Assembly: GCA_016722025.1 (NCBI GenBank)
Contig: JADKGZ010000002.1
Span: 62,001-126,000 of the forward strand
Direction of reading: 5' to 3'
Length of the DNA stretch: 64,000 nt
Source of the DNA: Acidimicrobiaceae bacterium
GTDB lineage: Bacteria > Actinomycetota > Acidimicrobiia > Acidimicrobiales > Ilumatobacteraceae
Shown here: piece by piece, positions 19,442 to 28,578 of the stretch
Layout of the letters: each line of letters begins with the position of its first letter
How positions within the stretch are numbered: position 1 is the first letter of the stretch
The notes under the pieces: generated by a model
Database searches by the model: none
What the model was told of the DNA's origin: nothing
Seen by the model: only the letters and a program-made list of their open reading frames with translations
Translations under genes and position numbers: made by a program

Positions 19442-20182
19442 ATGCGAGCGTGGGTCTCGATGCCCGGTAGCCAAGAGTTCGAGGGCGCGACGTTCGTCAG
19501 GACGAGCTTTCGGGGCGCCGCCCTGAGATCGTGTGACGTCAGCGGGGTCACGATGCGAAGCGTCGCCGTGGACGGGCTCGACATCGACAGCCATGACCTG
19601 TTCTTCGGAAGCCTCGTCGTCAACGGCGTCGACGTGGTGCCGTTCGTGGAGGCTGAGCTCAACCGGCAGTTTCCCGGCCGCGAGCTACAGAAGGCGCAGA
19701 CGCCCGAGGGCCTGCGCGACGGTTGGGTCGCAGTGCAGGCGGCGTGGGAGACGACGGTGACGAACACGCCTCCGGAACTGGTCGACGCCCACGTCGAGGG
19801 CGAGTGGTCGCTGGCCCAGACTCTGCGTCACCTCGTGCTGGCGACCGACGCCTGGCTGCGCGGCGGGGTCATGGAGGTGGAGCAGCCGTTCCACGAGATC
19901 GGCCAGATCTTCACCGGCGCTGCCGAGATGGGCTTCGACGTCTCGATCTTTCGCGGCGACGAGCCGGCGTTCGAAGACATCCTCGCGGTGCGTGCCGAGC
20001 GGCAGCAGTTGGTGACCGACTTTCTGACTACTGCGACGCCGGATCTGCTCGCCGAGGAGCGCGACAACCCGTGGGGCGACGGGGACTGGCATCCCACCGT
20101 CGGCGACTGCGTGCGCGTGATCCTGGAAGAGGAGTGGGCGCACCTACGCTACGTCCGGAGGGACCTCGCCCTCCTGGCGTGA
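19442..20182 (+). CDS. DinB/mycothiol-dependent-like four-helix protein with short beta-repeat N-terminus
   Basis: A 246-residue protein. Residues about 10-50 (FEGATFVRTSFRGAALRSCD and on) look like a small pentapeptide-repeat helix. The rest is a DinB-superfamily helix bundle with metal-type residues in QTLRHLVLATDAW and EEEWAHLRYVRRDLALL, where a conserved His triad is plausible. Family members use mycothiol or bacillithiol as cofactor in detoxification. This N-terminal arrangement with DinB is seen in actinobacterial proteins of unknown role. ATG 19442 or ATG 19460 could be the start. Confidence 0.7.
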   Translation: MRAWVSMPGSQEFEGATFVRTSFRGAALRSCDVSGVTMRSVAVDGLDIDSHDLFFGSLVVNGVDVVPFVEAELNRQFPGRELQKAQTPEGLRDGWVAVQAAWETTVTNTPPELVDAHVEGEWSLAQTLRHLVLATDAWLRGGVMEVEQPFHEIGQIFTGAAEMGFDVSIFRGDEPAFEDILAVRAERQQLVTDFLTTATPDLLAEERDNPWGDGDWHPTVGDCVRVILEEEWAHLRYVRRDLALLA

Positions 20183-20269
20183 CCGTCAACTGCAGCACAG
20201 GACGGCACGTTGGTGCCCGCTCGGGTGATTTCGGCGGATGGGCCTGTTGGTGAGTTCTAGATTGCGGTC

Positions 20270-21403
20270 GTGACGTCGTGGACCCGGGAGGCATTGACCC
20301 ACGAGACAATGGTTCGCCAGGGCCTGTCGTCGCGCCGACCAGTGGGGGTGACCGACGCAGTGCGATCCGTGCTGGCGCTGCAGGCCCAGGAACCGGCGGC
20401 GCCGTACCTGGCGCTGTGGAATCGCATCGACGACTTCGATCCGAGCGATCTCGACCGGGCGTTGGCCGACGGTGCGATCGTGAAGGCGTCACTGTTTCGG
20501 TTCACGCTGCACGCCGTCGACGCGAACGACATCCCATGGGCGAGGGCCGCCATGCAGAGTCGCGCGCGCGACGCCGGGTACCACGGCATCCTCGACGACG
20601 CCGGGCTCACTGCGGAACGGTTCGACGAGCTCCGCGAACGGTTGTCGACGGTGATGGCCGAACCGCACGACAACACCGCCATCGAACGGGTGCTCTCCGA
20701 GCTCGTTCCCGAGAGCGGCGACCCCGCCCGACTCTGGTCGGCGCTGCGCGTCGTCGGCGCCTTTCGGCACGCTCCGACGACCGGCCCCTGGTCGTTCGGC
20801 CGTCGGCCGGCCTTCCTGCCCTGCACGGTTGCAGCCGATGACGAACCAGCCGCAACTGCAGAACTCGTGCGTCGCTACCTCACGGCCTTCGGGCCGGCGA
20901 CGGTCGCTGACATGTCGCAGTTCACGATCCTCAAGCGGTCGGCCCTCCGGGAAGTCGTCGAGTCGATGGCCGACGTCGTCGCCGTTTCCGGGCCGGGCGG
21001 ATCGCAGCTCCTCGATGTGATCGGTGGCGAGCCGCCAACAGATGCAACGATGGCAACGCTCCCGCCGCGACTGCTGGGGATGTGGGACAGCGTGCTGCTC
21101 GCGTACGAGGATCGCTCTCGCGTGATCCCCGACGAGCACCGTCCGCACGTCATCCGGCGCAACGGCGACGTCCTCCCGACTGTCCTGGTCGACGGGCTCG
21201 TCCGGGGTGTCTGGCGGGCTTCGGCCGACGCGATCGAGGTCCGAGCGTTGGAACCGCTCGACGACGCCACCCTGGACGATCTGGACCACGAGGCGCGTCA
21301 CCTGCGACGCCTCCTGGCCGACCGGGAACCCACGGTGTTCTCCCGATTCGGACGGTGGTGGGATCGCCTGCCCGACGGCCCGACGATCACGATCGGATCC
21401 TGA
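20270..21403 (+). CDS. Winged-helix DNA-binding domain protein (AlkZ/YcaQ-like, HTH_42)
   Basis: A 377-residue protein matching the winged-helix family related to Streptomyces AlkZ and E. coli YcaQ. It has an N-terminal QGLSSRRP and SVLALQAQEPAAPYLALWNR (the Q-x-Q motif region used by these glycosylases), a central wHTH and a C-terminal VLLAYEDRSRVIP. Family members unhook interstrand crosslinks or otherwise bind DNA. Whether this copy has glycosylase activity depends on the QxQ motif; here LQAQEP is present. Start is GTG 20270. No partner genes adjoin it. Confidence 0.75.
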   Translation: MTSWTREALTHETMVRQGLSSRRPVGVTDAVRSVLALQAQEPAAPYLALWNRIDDFDPSDLDRALADGAIVKASLFRFTLHAVDANDIPWARAAMQSRARDAGYHGILDDAGLTAERFDELRERLSTVMAEPHDNTAIERVLSELVPESGDPARLWSALRVVGAFRHAPTTGPWSFGRRPAFLPCTVAADDEPAATAELVRRYLTAFGPATVADMSQFTILKRSALREVVESMADVVAVSGPGGSQLLDVIGGEPPTDATMATLPPRLLGMWDSVLLAYEDRSRVIPDEHRPHVIRRNGDVLPTVLVDGLVRGVWRASADAIEVRALEPLDDATLDDLDHEARHLRRLLADREPTVFSRFGRWWDRLPDGPTITIGS

Positions 21404-21801
21404 ACTCGGGCGACCTCGACATCGCGGAGCTTGGTCCCGTGCCCGGCATGCCCTCGCCGGAGCAGGCAGCGTGAGTCGCGACACCACGCCCTCTTCGGAC
21501 GCCAGGGCGCAGTTCATGAGCCAGACCACCGAGCGAACCGCGACGCCACGAACGGACCGCAACGCCATCAAGATCATCAACCAGTCAGTTCGGATCGAGG
21601 CCCTGGACGGGATTCGTCTCGGACGCCGAGACGAATCCCGTCCGGAAGCACATTTGGAACGGATCACGCCCAGAAGTCAGGCCGATCGTCATGCCCGCTC
21701 TGGGCGCACAACGCAAGCCACCGGGCGCACAGATCATCCGATCTGGGCGCATCCCCTACCGCCGGATGCTGATGCGCCGGGCACCGGCACTTCTCGGAGG
21801 A
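21404..21801. other. 398-base stretch without a recognisable gene
   Basis: No frame gives a protein-like sequence. The stretch holds the long inverted repeat at 21605-21643 and three copies of a GGGCGCA heptamer between about 21700 and 21755. It borders the frame-disturbed stretch that follows and may contain a broken gene I cannot recognise. Confidence 0.5.
21605..21643. repeat. Perfect 18-bp inverted repeat with 3-base loop
   Basis: The left arm GGACGGGATTCGTCTCGG is exactly complementary to the right arm, with ACG between. The hairpin is very stable and lies about 200 bases past the winged-helix gene and about 160 bases from the end of the next minus-strand gene. It could be a bidirectional terminator, although it has no T run, or a scar of a repeat element. 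Confidence 0.8.
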
Positions 21802-22566
21802 TCAGTCGGTCCGGACGAACGTGCCATGCGCGAGGACGGAGGCGATGAACTCGCGATTCGGGTGACGCCGCCGGTACAGCGACTTCACGACGCTGTGCAC
21901 GTCGAACTCGACCGAGCGATGCTCCACCTCGGCCCCGTCGGGACGGCTGTCGATGAGCATCCAGCGTGCAGGCCACATGCCCGTGGCAAACCGACACTCC
22001 CAGGATTGAGCACGCGGATGCCGCCGACCTCCGATCCGTCGGATCGTGCGTATGACCGCCCACCACCCAATCGGTCTCGACCCCACGAGGAGATGGCCGA
22101 TCTCATGGTCCGTTGAGGTCGTATCGAATCCGCGACCGTCATCCGGGGCCGGGCGATGCATGAACACCAACGGTCGGGTGCCGTCGAGCAGCCGGGTGCT
22201 CTGACGATCCGGGAGTTCCTCCAGGAGTTCGAGCGCGCCGGCCTGGTCGAGAACTCCTCGTGTCCATGCGGCGCCTGCAGCCATGAGGCCGTACCGCCGG
22301 ACAAGGTCGACATCGACCATCGCGGCTTCAGGTGTCGCATGGGGATGAGGCTGATCGTCGGTCAGCACGTACCTGTCGGTGTTCCCGGCGACGAACGCGA
22401 CATCGTCCAGGTCGGCGAGCATCTCCACACCTCGACCGGATGAGGACCGAACAGCACAAGATCACCGGGAACCCACCACCGTTCGACCCCGAGGCGTTCA
22501 CCTCGCCGAGGACCGCACCGGGAGCGCCGGCGATGCCATGAATGTCGGAGATGACCCCAGTCGCAC
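21802..22566 (-). pseudogene. Calcineurin-like metallophosphoesterase with multiple frame breaks
   Basis: All hallmark motifs of a YfcE/DR1281-like phosphodiesterase are present but spread over three frames: VISDIHG (about 22530), a GDLVLFGPHP segment, FVAGNTDRYV, VVGGHTHDPTDR and RVLNPGSVGLPRACG, then IDSRPDGAEVEHRSVEF to the stop at 21802. At least five indels are needed to join them. Between breaks the residues look well conserved, which argues for recent damage or consensus error rather than long decay. GTG 22566 is the probable start (VRLG-VISDIHG). If intact it would hydrolyse a phosphodiester with two metals. Confidence 0.7.
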
Positions 22567-22595
22567 GGCGCGACCGTAACCGCTGGCGTGCGTCC

Positions 22596-23419
22596 CTATC
22601 GCCGGGCCGGTGCGCCATCCGGAGCGAGCGAAGCGCTTCGTGAGAGCGTCACAGCAGCGGACGCCGCGAGGTCGAACAGGTCCTCACGGACGTCTGACAG
22701 GTCTTGCCACGAGCGGTGATCCCAGCTGTCGCCGGCGAGGTCGTCGCCCAGTACACGACCTGGGCAAGAGGCACCCTGCGGAAGCTGGCAATCGCTGCGA
22801 GCGCGGACGCCTCCATCTCGACGGTCAGGCATCCTTCCGCTCGACGAGCCGCGATCTTCGATGCAGTCTCCCGGTACGGAGCGTCGGTCGTCCACGTTCG
22901 ACCGACGACGAACGGCACTCCTCGGGCTTCCAGCACACCCTCGAGCACCCGTCGGGCGTCCTCGTCGAACTGAATGGTTCGAGACGGGGGAAGGTAGTGG
23001 TAGGACGTGCCTTCGTCGCGAATGGCCGACGCAACCACGACGAAGTGACCCAGTGTCAACTCGCCGTGCAGCGTCCCGGCGCCGCCGCACACCACGAACG
23101 CACGGCAACCCATGGCGATGGTCTCTCCAGAGGCCGCCGGCCAGGGGCGCGCCCCGGAGCGGAGCACGGCGAGACGCTTCCCGTCGTGCTCGATCTCGAG
23201 CAGCGGATGTGGGCCGTCTTCCTAGCGATTCTGTGACAGGACCCGTGCTCCTCGTCGTTCGACGAGACGGTCAACGACGTCGCCGAAGAACGTGATGACG
23301 CATGCGCTCGGCACATCCTGCGGAGAGATCGTCTGGGATGGTTCGATGAACGCCGTTCGTGCGACGTCGTGTTCGGTCAGCGGAATGTGGAAGTGATGTT
23401 GGTCATCCGCCTGTTCCAT
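22596..23419 (-). pseudogene. Nucleoside phosphorylase (PNP/UDP family) with stop and frame breaks
   Basis: Starts MEQADDQHHFHIPLTEHD at 23419. An in-frame TAG interrupts it at about 23222-23224, after which EDGPHPLLEIEHDGKR continues in the same frame. The core GCRAFVVCGGAGTLHGEL, SYHYLPPSR, TDAPYRET and VEMEASALAAIASFR are phosphorylase motifs, including the purine/pyrimidine-site VEME. Near 23130 and near 22750 the frame slips; the tail reads DDLAGDSWDHRSWQDLSDVR in another frame to the stop at 22596. It would have split nucleosides with phosphate. As written it cannot make a full protein. Confidence 0.75.
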
Positions 23420-23640
23420 AGCTCTCAGCCCACCCCTGACAATCGCTGCACCGAGTCTGGCTCAGCTGGATTGTCTGCTCGTCCGAGTATAGGAATCCGA
23501 CCCCACACGACCGCCTGCGTCAAGCGCCTCGCTGCCCGAAGTGGTCGGCGCTGTCCGGCCTCAATCGACGTCGTTGATGTCATAACCGCGCGTCCCGACC
23601 GCCGGGAAGGGGTGCGCTGGGACCGCTACGAGCAGTTCCG

Positions 23641-24075
23641 TCAGCTGGCGACGTCGACGGCACTCACGATGTTCGTCGGTGTGAGCTTGACGAGCAGTTC
23701 GCCGGGGACTCCGTTGCGTGCGCCGTACTCCTCGGCGCGGTCACGACCCATGTAGCGGCCACCAATACGAGCGGCCCACTTCCGCACGAGGTCGATGTCA
23801 TCGATGAGCTCGACGGTCCCTTCCACCATGACGAAGGAGAACGGCGGTCGATCATCTTGCACGCAGATCGTGGCCGCGCCGGTACGCGCCAGATTGCGAC
23901 CTTGAGCGTGTCGGGGCCGGTGTTGAACCAGACGGCTCCGTCGTCCGTCGATCCAGATGGGCGCCGCGTGGTCTGCCATCACGGCGCACCGTGGCCAGCA
24001 CCGCCGGCCGAGCTTCGGCCACGAGGAACGCCGGCCTCCCTCATCCGTCATGGATCGATAGGCCATGGTCGTCAT
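23641..24075 (-). pseudogene. PPOX-class (F420/FMN split-barrel) protein with multiple frame breaks
   Basis: The C-terminal half is clean: GRNLARTGAATICVQDDRP, then SFVMVEGTVELIDD and VPGELLVKLTPTNIVSA to the stop at 23641. The N-terminal half is readable only by changing frame: MAYRSMTDEG, then FLVAEARPAVLATVRRDGRP, then APIWID, then DDGAVWFNTGPDTLK. At least four indels fall within about 170 bases. The fold is a split barrel like Rv1155, which binds F420. The segments are undecayed between breaks, as in the two neighbouring broken genes. Confidence 0.7.
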
Positions 24076-24274
24076 CTTGTCCCGTGGCGCGGGTTCAACA
24101 GAGCATCGCCGCCACGGGTCTGACGCCCGGACCCGAAGCGATCCTCGCGAGTGCCCCCAACCGCCGGTTATGCGACTGCCGCTGCCGCAGCCACGTAGCC
24201 CACCGAAAGCATGACCACCAGAGCAACGTCGGCCGATACCGTCGCGAGGTGCCCTGTTCCGACTCGAGCCAGCT

Positions 24275-25267
24275 GTGTTGGTGATCCGAAGACTCGAACG
24301 CGCCGATGTCGGTGAATGCATCCGTCTGGCGCGTGACGCGCACGTCGGCGTGATGTCGTCGATGAGGGAGATCTACGGCGACGAACTGTTCGAGCGCCTT
24401 CGCCCGGACTGGTCGAGCGCTCAGGCCGCACAAGTCGATGCATGGTTCAACGATCCGCAGACTTCTTCCTGGGTCGCGGAACTCGACAGCGTCACCGTTG
24501 GCTTCATCGTCACCACCTGCGACCTGTCCACCGGAATGGGCATGCTCGAGATCATCGCCGTCCATCCGGATCAGCAACGACAAGGAATCGGCGCCAGGCT
24601 GATCTCCCACGCGCTCGCCCATCTACGAGACGCCGGGGTGGCATACGTCGAGGCATACATCCGGGACTTCGCTGGCCACGCGCCAGCCCATCAGGCCCTT
24701 CGGTCGCAAGGTTTCACGCGCCGTGCCGTCATGCCCGTCCTTCTCTACCGGGCGACGGAGTTCCCCGGCTCCCCGGCACACCGGCCAGCACGGATTCGCC
24801 GCATCACGGAGGCCGACGTGGATGCGTGCGTCACGTTCGGCGTCGAGGCGTTCCGTTCCGTGTACGCCTCGTTCGAGGATCTCTACGGTCCGGACCTCTT
24901 CGGGCGCTTCGAGCCGGACTGGGAAGCGTCGCAGGCCTCATACATCAGACGCGCGATCACCGACAGCGACGACGAGACATGGGTGTACGACCTCGAGGGA
25001 CGGCCAGCGGGCTTCGTCGTCCTCAAGATGGACGACCACGGCATCGCCGACATCGACCTCCTCGCAGTCGATCCGGCCCAGCAAGGGCAGGGCATCGCTC
25101 CGATGCTCAACCGCGTTGCGTTCGAACGAAGCCAAGAGGAGTCGATGTCATACGTCGTCGTCGCAACAGCCGACGACCCAGGACACGCCCCCGCGCGCCG
25201 ATCGTACGAGAGCGCCGGTTTCGTGCCGATGCCGATCCAGTGGAACCTGCAGATCATCCGCCTCTGA
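24275..25267 (+). CDS. Tandem two-domain GNAT N-acetyltransferase
   Basis: About 330 residues in two GNAT halves. Each half has a V/L-E/D-x-x-A-V-x-P-x-x-Q-x-Q-G-I-G acetyl-CoA loop (VHPDQQRQGIGARL and VDPAQQGQGIAPML) and a late A-x-R-x-Y/A-x-x-x-G-F motif. The halves also share an unusual insert, YGDELFERLRPDWSSAQAA and YGPDLFGRFEPDWEASQAS, so the protein arose by internal duplication. The second loop has lost the last Gly of the QGxGxx set (QGQGIAPM), so one site may be degenerate. The start is among GTG 24275, TTG 24278 and GTG 24281. Confidence 0.85.
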   Translation: MLVIRRLERADVGECIRLARDAHVGVMSSMREIYGDELFERLRPDWSSAQAAQVDAWFNDPQTSSWVAELDSVTVGFIVTTCDLSTGMGMLEIIAVHPDQQRQGIGARLISHALAHLRDAGVAYVEAYIRDFAGHAPAHQALRSQGFTRRAVMPVLLYRATEFPGSPAHRPARIRRITEADVDACVTFGVEAFRSVYASFEDLYGPDLFGRFEPDWEASQASYIRRAITDSDDETWVYDLEGRPAGFVVLKMDDHGIADIDLLAVDPAQQGQGIAPMLNRVAFERSQEESMSYVVVATADDPGHAPARRSYESAGFVPMPIQWNLQIIRL

Positions 25268-25353
25268 TCGACAGGCGACCTGCTCGTCAGCGGCGACGCC
25301 ATTATGCTCCGGCCCGCAAACCGCGTCGGCGGGCGCGGCCGTAGGAGACGTCA

Positions 25354-27009
25354 GTGAAGCGGGTGTCGATGAACAACGCACGGATGCACCGGTTCGTGCT
25401 GGCACACCTGCTGACGGTGGTCGGCGAGTGGGCCGCAATCGTCGGCATCCTCGTGCACGCATACCGCTGGGGCGGTTCCTCGGCGGTCGGTTTCGTCGCC
25501 CTCGCGGTGCACGTGCCGACCCTGGTCTTCGCTCCGCTCGCCGCGCATCTCACCGCGCGCCATCGCGCCCACAGTGTGCGTCTCGCCGGTTTCGCGGTGC
25601 AGGCCGTGGCCCTGGCCGGGGCTGCCATCGCTGCCGCGCTCGACCTTCCCTCGCCCGCAGTTGCCGCACTCGTGGTGCTCGGGCTCGGCGCGATCAACAC
25701 ACTGCGACCGACCGGTGCAGTGCTGCTGCCCACCATCGCACGGTCCACCGAGGAGCTCGTCGGCGGCAACCTACGAGTGTCGTACTGCGACAGCGTCAGC
25801 GGATTGATCGGGCCACTGGTTGCCGCGGCGCTGGGCGGCATCGGCGGGCCGACCGCCGTGTTCATCGCCTGTGCGGCCGGCAGCGCCATCGCCGTGGCGG
25901 CGACTGCGTGGCGACCCTCGCCGCTGGCGCTCGCCCACGCGCACGGCAACGCGACACCGCCTCGGCGCGTCATGCGGGCGGCGACCGCCGAGCTGCGCGA
26001 GCGGAAGTGGGCCATCGGCGTACTCGGCGTGTCATCGGCTCGCAACCTGGTGATCGGCGCGTTCGACGTGCTGCTGGTCGTCGTGGCCCTGCAAGCACTC
26101 GAGCTCGGCGACCGGGGGCCGGGCCTGCTGTCCGCACTCGTGGGGGCGGGCGCCGTCGTCAGCATGCTGCTCGTCACGTTCGTGGTGCGCCGCGCTCAGC
26201 TGCGCCGCGCACTCACGGGTGGGCTCGTCGCCACCGCTGCGATGTTGGTCGGTTTCGGGTTCTTCACCAGTGCGCCCGTTGCCTTCGTCGTACTGCCGTT
26301 GCTCGGGATGTGCCTGTCATCGATGGAGAACCTCAGCCGAATGCTGTTGCAGCGATCCACCGATCCGCGCAGCCTCGGGCCGTTGTTCGCCTGTCTCGGT
26401 CTGGTCGGCGGCATCGCTCAAGTCGCGGGCGTCGGAATCGCCCAGGGGCTGATGGCGCTCGCCGGCCTTCACGGCGCCCTCATCGGCACCGGTGTCGTCC
26501 TCGTCGTCATCGCGTTGGCGACAACGCGGGCCTTGCGCGATGCCGACTCGCATGCGGATGTGCCCGTGGTCGAGATGGCGTTGTTGTCGGGCCTGCCGAT
26601 GTTCGCACCGCTGCCCGCCGCGACCCTCGAGATGGTCGCCCGGTCCGCTGAGCGGGTCAAGATCGCCAGCGGCGAGGCCGTGATCCGACAGGGCGATTCG
26701 GGCGACGTGTTCTACGCCGTCGCCGACGGCGAGTTCGACATCGACATGAACGGCGTGTACCTCCGTACCGCACCGCGCGGCGACTTCTTCGGCGAGGTCG
26801 CGTTGCTGTCCAACGTCACCCGCACCGCAACGGTGCGGGCACGAACCGACGGCGAGCTGCTGGCCATCCATCGCGACCCGTTTCTTCTCGCGATCACCGG
26901 CCACGAGGTCTCGCACGCTGCTGCAACCGCCTACGTCGACAGCCTCGATCTCGAGGAGAAGATGCGTCGAACCAGCCGCTCCCGGGGCGCCGCCGGCGAC
27001 GACAAGTAG
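25354..27009 (+). CDS. MFS transporter fused to a C-terminal cyclic-nucleotide-binding domain
   Basis: A 551-residue protein. Residues about 10-400 are a polytopic major-facilitator-type domain (about 11-12 helices, opening HRFVLAHLLTVVGEWAAIVG). Residues about 410-535 are a cNMP-binding domain: MFAPLPAATLEMVARSAE, then EAVIRQGDSGDVFYAVADGEF. The phosphate-binding cassette at about 480-494 (GEVALLSNVTRTATV) keeps the Glu and Arg that hold cAMP or cGMP. The fusion implies a transporter gated by, or exporting in response to, a cyclic nucleotide. GTG 25354 or the ATG six codons in (25369) may be used. It stands 49 bases ahead of the PLP decarboxylase on the same strand. Confidence 0.88.
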   Translation: MKRVSMNNARMHRFVLAHLLTVVGEWAAIVGILVHAYRWGGSSAVGFVALAVHVPTLVFAPLAAHLTARHRAHSVRLAGFAVQAVALAGAAIAAALDLPSPAVAALVVLGLGAINTLRPTGAVLLPTIARSTEELVGGNLRVSYCDSVSGLIGPLVAAALGGIGGPTAVFIACAAGSAIAVAATAWRPSPLALAHAHGNATPPRRVMRAATAELRERKWAIGVLGVSSARNLVIGAFDVLLVVVALQALELGDRGPGLLSALVGAGAVVSMLLVTFVVRRAQLRRALTGGLVATAAMLVGFGFFTSAPVAFVVLPLLGMCLSSMENLSRMLLQRSTDPRSLGPLFACLGLVGGIAQVAGVGIAQGLMALAGLHGALIGTGVVLVVIALATTRALRDADSHADVPVVEMALLSGLPMFAPLPAATLEMVARSAERVKIASGEAVIRQGDSGDVFYAVADGEFDIDMNGVYLRTAPRGDFFGEVALLSNVTRTATVRARTDGELLAIHRDPFLLAITGHEVSHAAATAYVDSLDLEEKMRRTSRSRGAAGDDK

Positions 27010-27057
27010 CCGCTCGTGCCCAGCGTTCGGCCAGGATTCGCCGATTAGCGTGGCGGC

Positions 27058-28464
27058 GTGACACCCGACGAGTTCCGCACACACGGCCACGCGCTCATCG
27101 ACTGGATCGCCGAGTACCTCGAAGGCGTCGAGCAGTACCCGGTGGCCAGCCAGGTGCAGCCCGGCGACATCCGCGCTGCGCTGCCCGAGCACCCGCCCTT
27201 GGCACCCGAGCCGTTCACCGAGGTGCTGGCCGACCTCGATCGGGTGGTGATGCCCGGCATCACCCACTGGCAGCACCCGTCGTTCTTCGCGTACTTCCCC
27301 GGCAACTCCAGCTACCCGGCCATCCTCGGCGAGCTGGCGGCGGCCGGCCTGGGCGTGCAGGGCATGAGCTGGGTCACCAGCCCGGCCTGCACCGAGGTGG
27401 AGACGCTGATGATGGACTGGATGCAGGAGCTGCTGGGCCTGCCCGCCAGGTTCCGCAGCACCAGCGCCACCGGAGGCGGCGTGATCCATGGCTCGGCGAG
27501 CGAGGCGACGCTCGCCTCCATCCTCGCCGCCCGATGGCGCGTCACCGGCGGCGCCATCAACAGTCTCGGCGATACCAGCCATCTTGTTGCATATGCAACA
27601 TCACAGGCTCATAGCAGCATCGAGAAGGGCCTCCGCATCGCAGGCATCGGCGCGTCCCAACTGCGCGTCGTGCCACACGACCGGTCGTTCGCGATGCGCG
27701 CTGACGAGTTCGCTCGTATGGTTGCCGACGATCGGGCCGCAGGCCTCACGCCGTTCTGGGTGTGCTGCACACGCGGTACCACCAGCTCGATGGCCTTCGA
27801 CCCGGTGGCCGAGGTCGGCGCGATCGCACAGCGGGAAGGTCTCTGGCTGCACGCCGACGCAGCGATGAGCGGCATCGCCGCGCTCGCGCCCGAGCACCGT
27901 TGGGTGAACGACGGGCTCGAACTCGCCGACAGCTACTGCACCAACCCGCACAAGTGGATGGGCGTCAACTTCGACTGCGACCTGTTCTACACCGCCGACC
28001 GGGCGGCGCTGCTGGGCGCGCTCAGCATCCTGCCCGAGTACCTGCGCTCGGCTGCCGCCGAATCCGGCGCGGCGATCGACTATCGCGACTGGCAGATACC
28101 CCTCGGTCGCCGCTTCCGCGCCTTGAAGCTGTGGTTCACCATTCGCGCCGGCGGAGCCACCGATGCCGTCGCGATGATCCGCCGCCACGTGGCGGCCACA
28201 CAGCAGCTGGCCGAGTGGGTGGCAGCGGACGGCCGCTTCGAGATCGTCGCACCGCACCCACTGAACTTGCTGTGCCTGCGCCTGAAGGCCGGCAACGAGG
28301 CAACCGACGCGCTGATCGTGGCCGCGAACGAGACCGGGCGCGCGCTGTTCACGCGCACCGTCCTCGACGGCGTGGTCGCCTGCCGGGTGTCCGTCGGCGC
28401 ACGCAGCACGGAGTTGCAGCACGTGCGCGCGGGGTGGGAGCTGCTGCAACAGCTCGCCGGCTGA
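27058..28464 (+). CDS. PLP-dependent aromatic amino acid decarboxylase family
   Basis: A 468-residue group II decarboxylase. The PLP Lys is in NPHKWMGVNFD, the cofactor Asp in LHADAAMSG and the stacking His in QAHSSIEKG; substrate-side residues are at THWQHPSFFAYFPGNSSYPA. The closest recalled types are DOPA, tyrosine, tryptophan and phenylacetaldehyde-synthase enzymes, so the product is probably an aromatic amine or aldehyde. GTG 27058 is the start. An AT-richer patch with a perfect 16-base palindrome lies at 27585-27600 inside the gene. It follows the MFS-cNMP gene closely, so amine export by that transporter is a possible link. Confidence 0.88.
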   Translation: MTPDEFRTHGHALIDWIAEYLEGVEQYPVASQVQPGDIRAALPEHPPLAPEPFTEVLADLDRVVMPGITHWQHPSFFAYFPGNSSYPAILGELAAAGLGVQGMSWVTSPACTEVETLMMDWMQELLGLPARFRSTSATGGGVIHGSASEATLASILAARWRVTGGAINSLGDTSHLVAYATSQAHSSIEKGLRIAGIGASQLRVVPHDRSFAMRADEFARMVADDRAAGLTPFWVCCTRGTTSSMAFDPVAEVGAIAQREGLWLHADAAMSGIAALAPEHRWVNDGLELADSYCTNPHKWMGVNFDCDLFYTADRAALLGALSILPEYLRSAAAESGAAIDYRDWQIPLGRRFRALKLWFTIRAGGATDAVAMIRRHVAATQQLAEWVAADGRFEIVAPHPLNLLCLRLKAGNEATDALIVAANETGRALFTRTVLDGVVACRVSVGARSTELQHVRAGWELLQQLAG

Positions 28465-28578
28465 TCGGTCTGCCCGGCCGGGTACACAGCTGGGGCGGAC
28501 GATGAGTAGTCTTCGATCGCCCGGGACATGGCTGAGAACATCGAGAAGGCCTCATCTCGCGGTGAAGGACGGTGCGAC

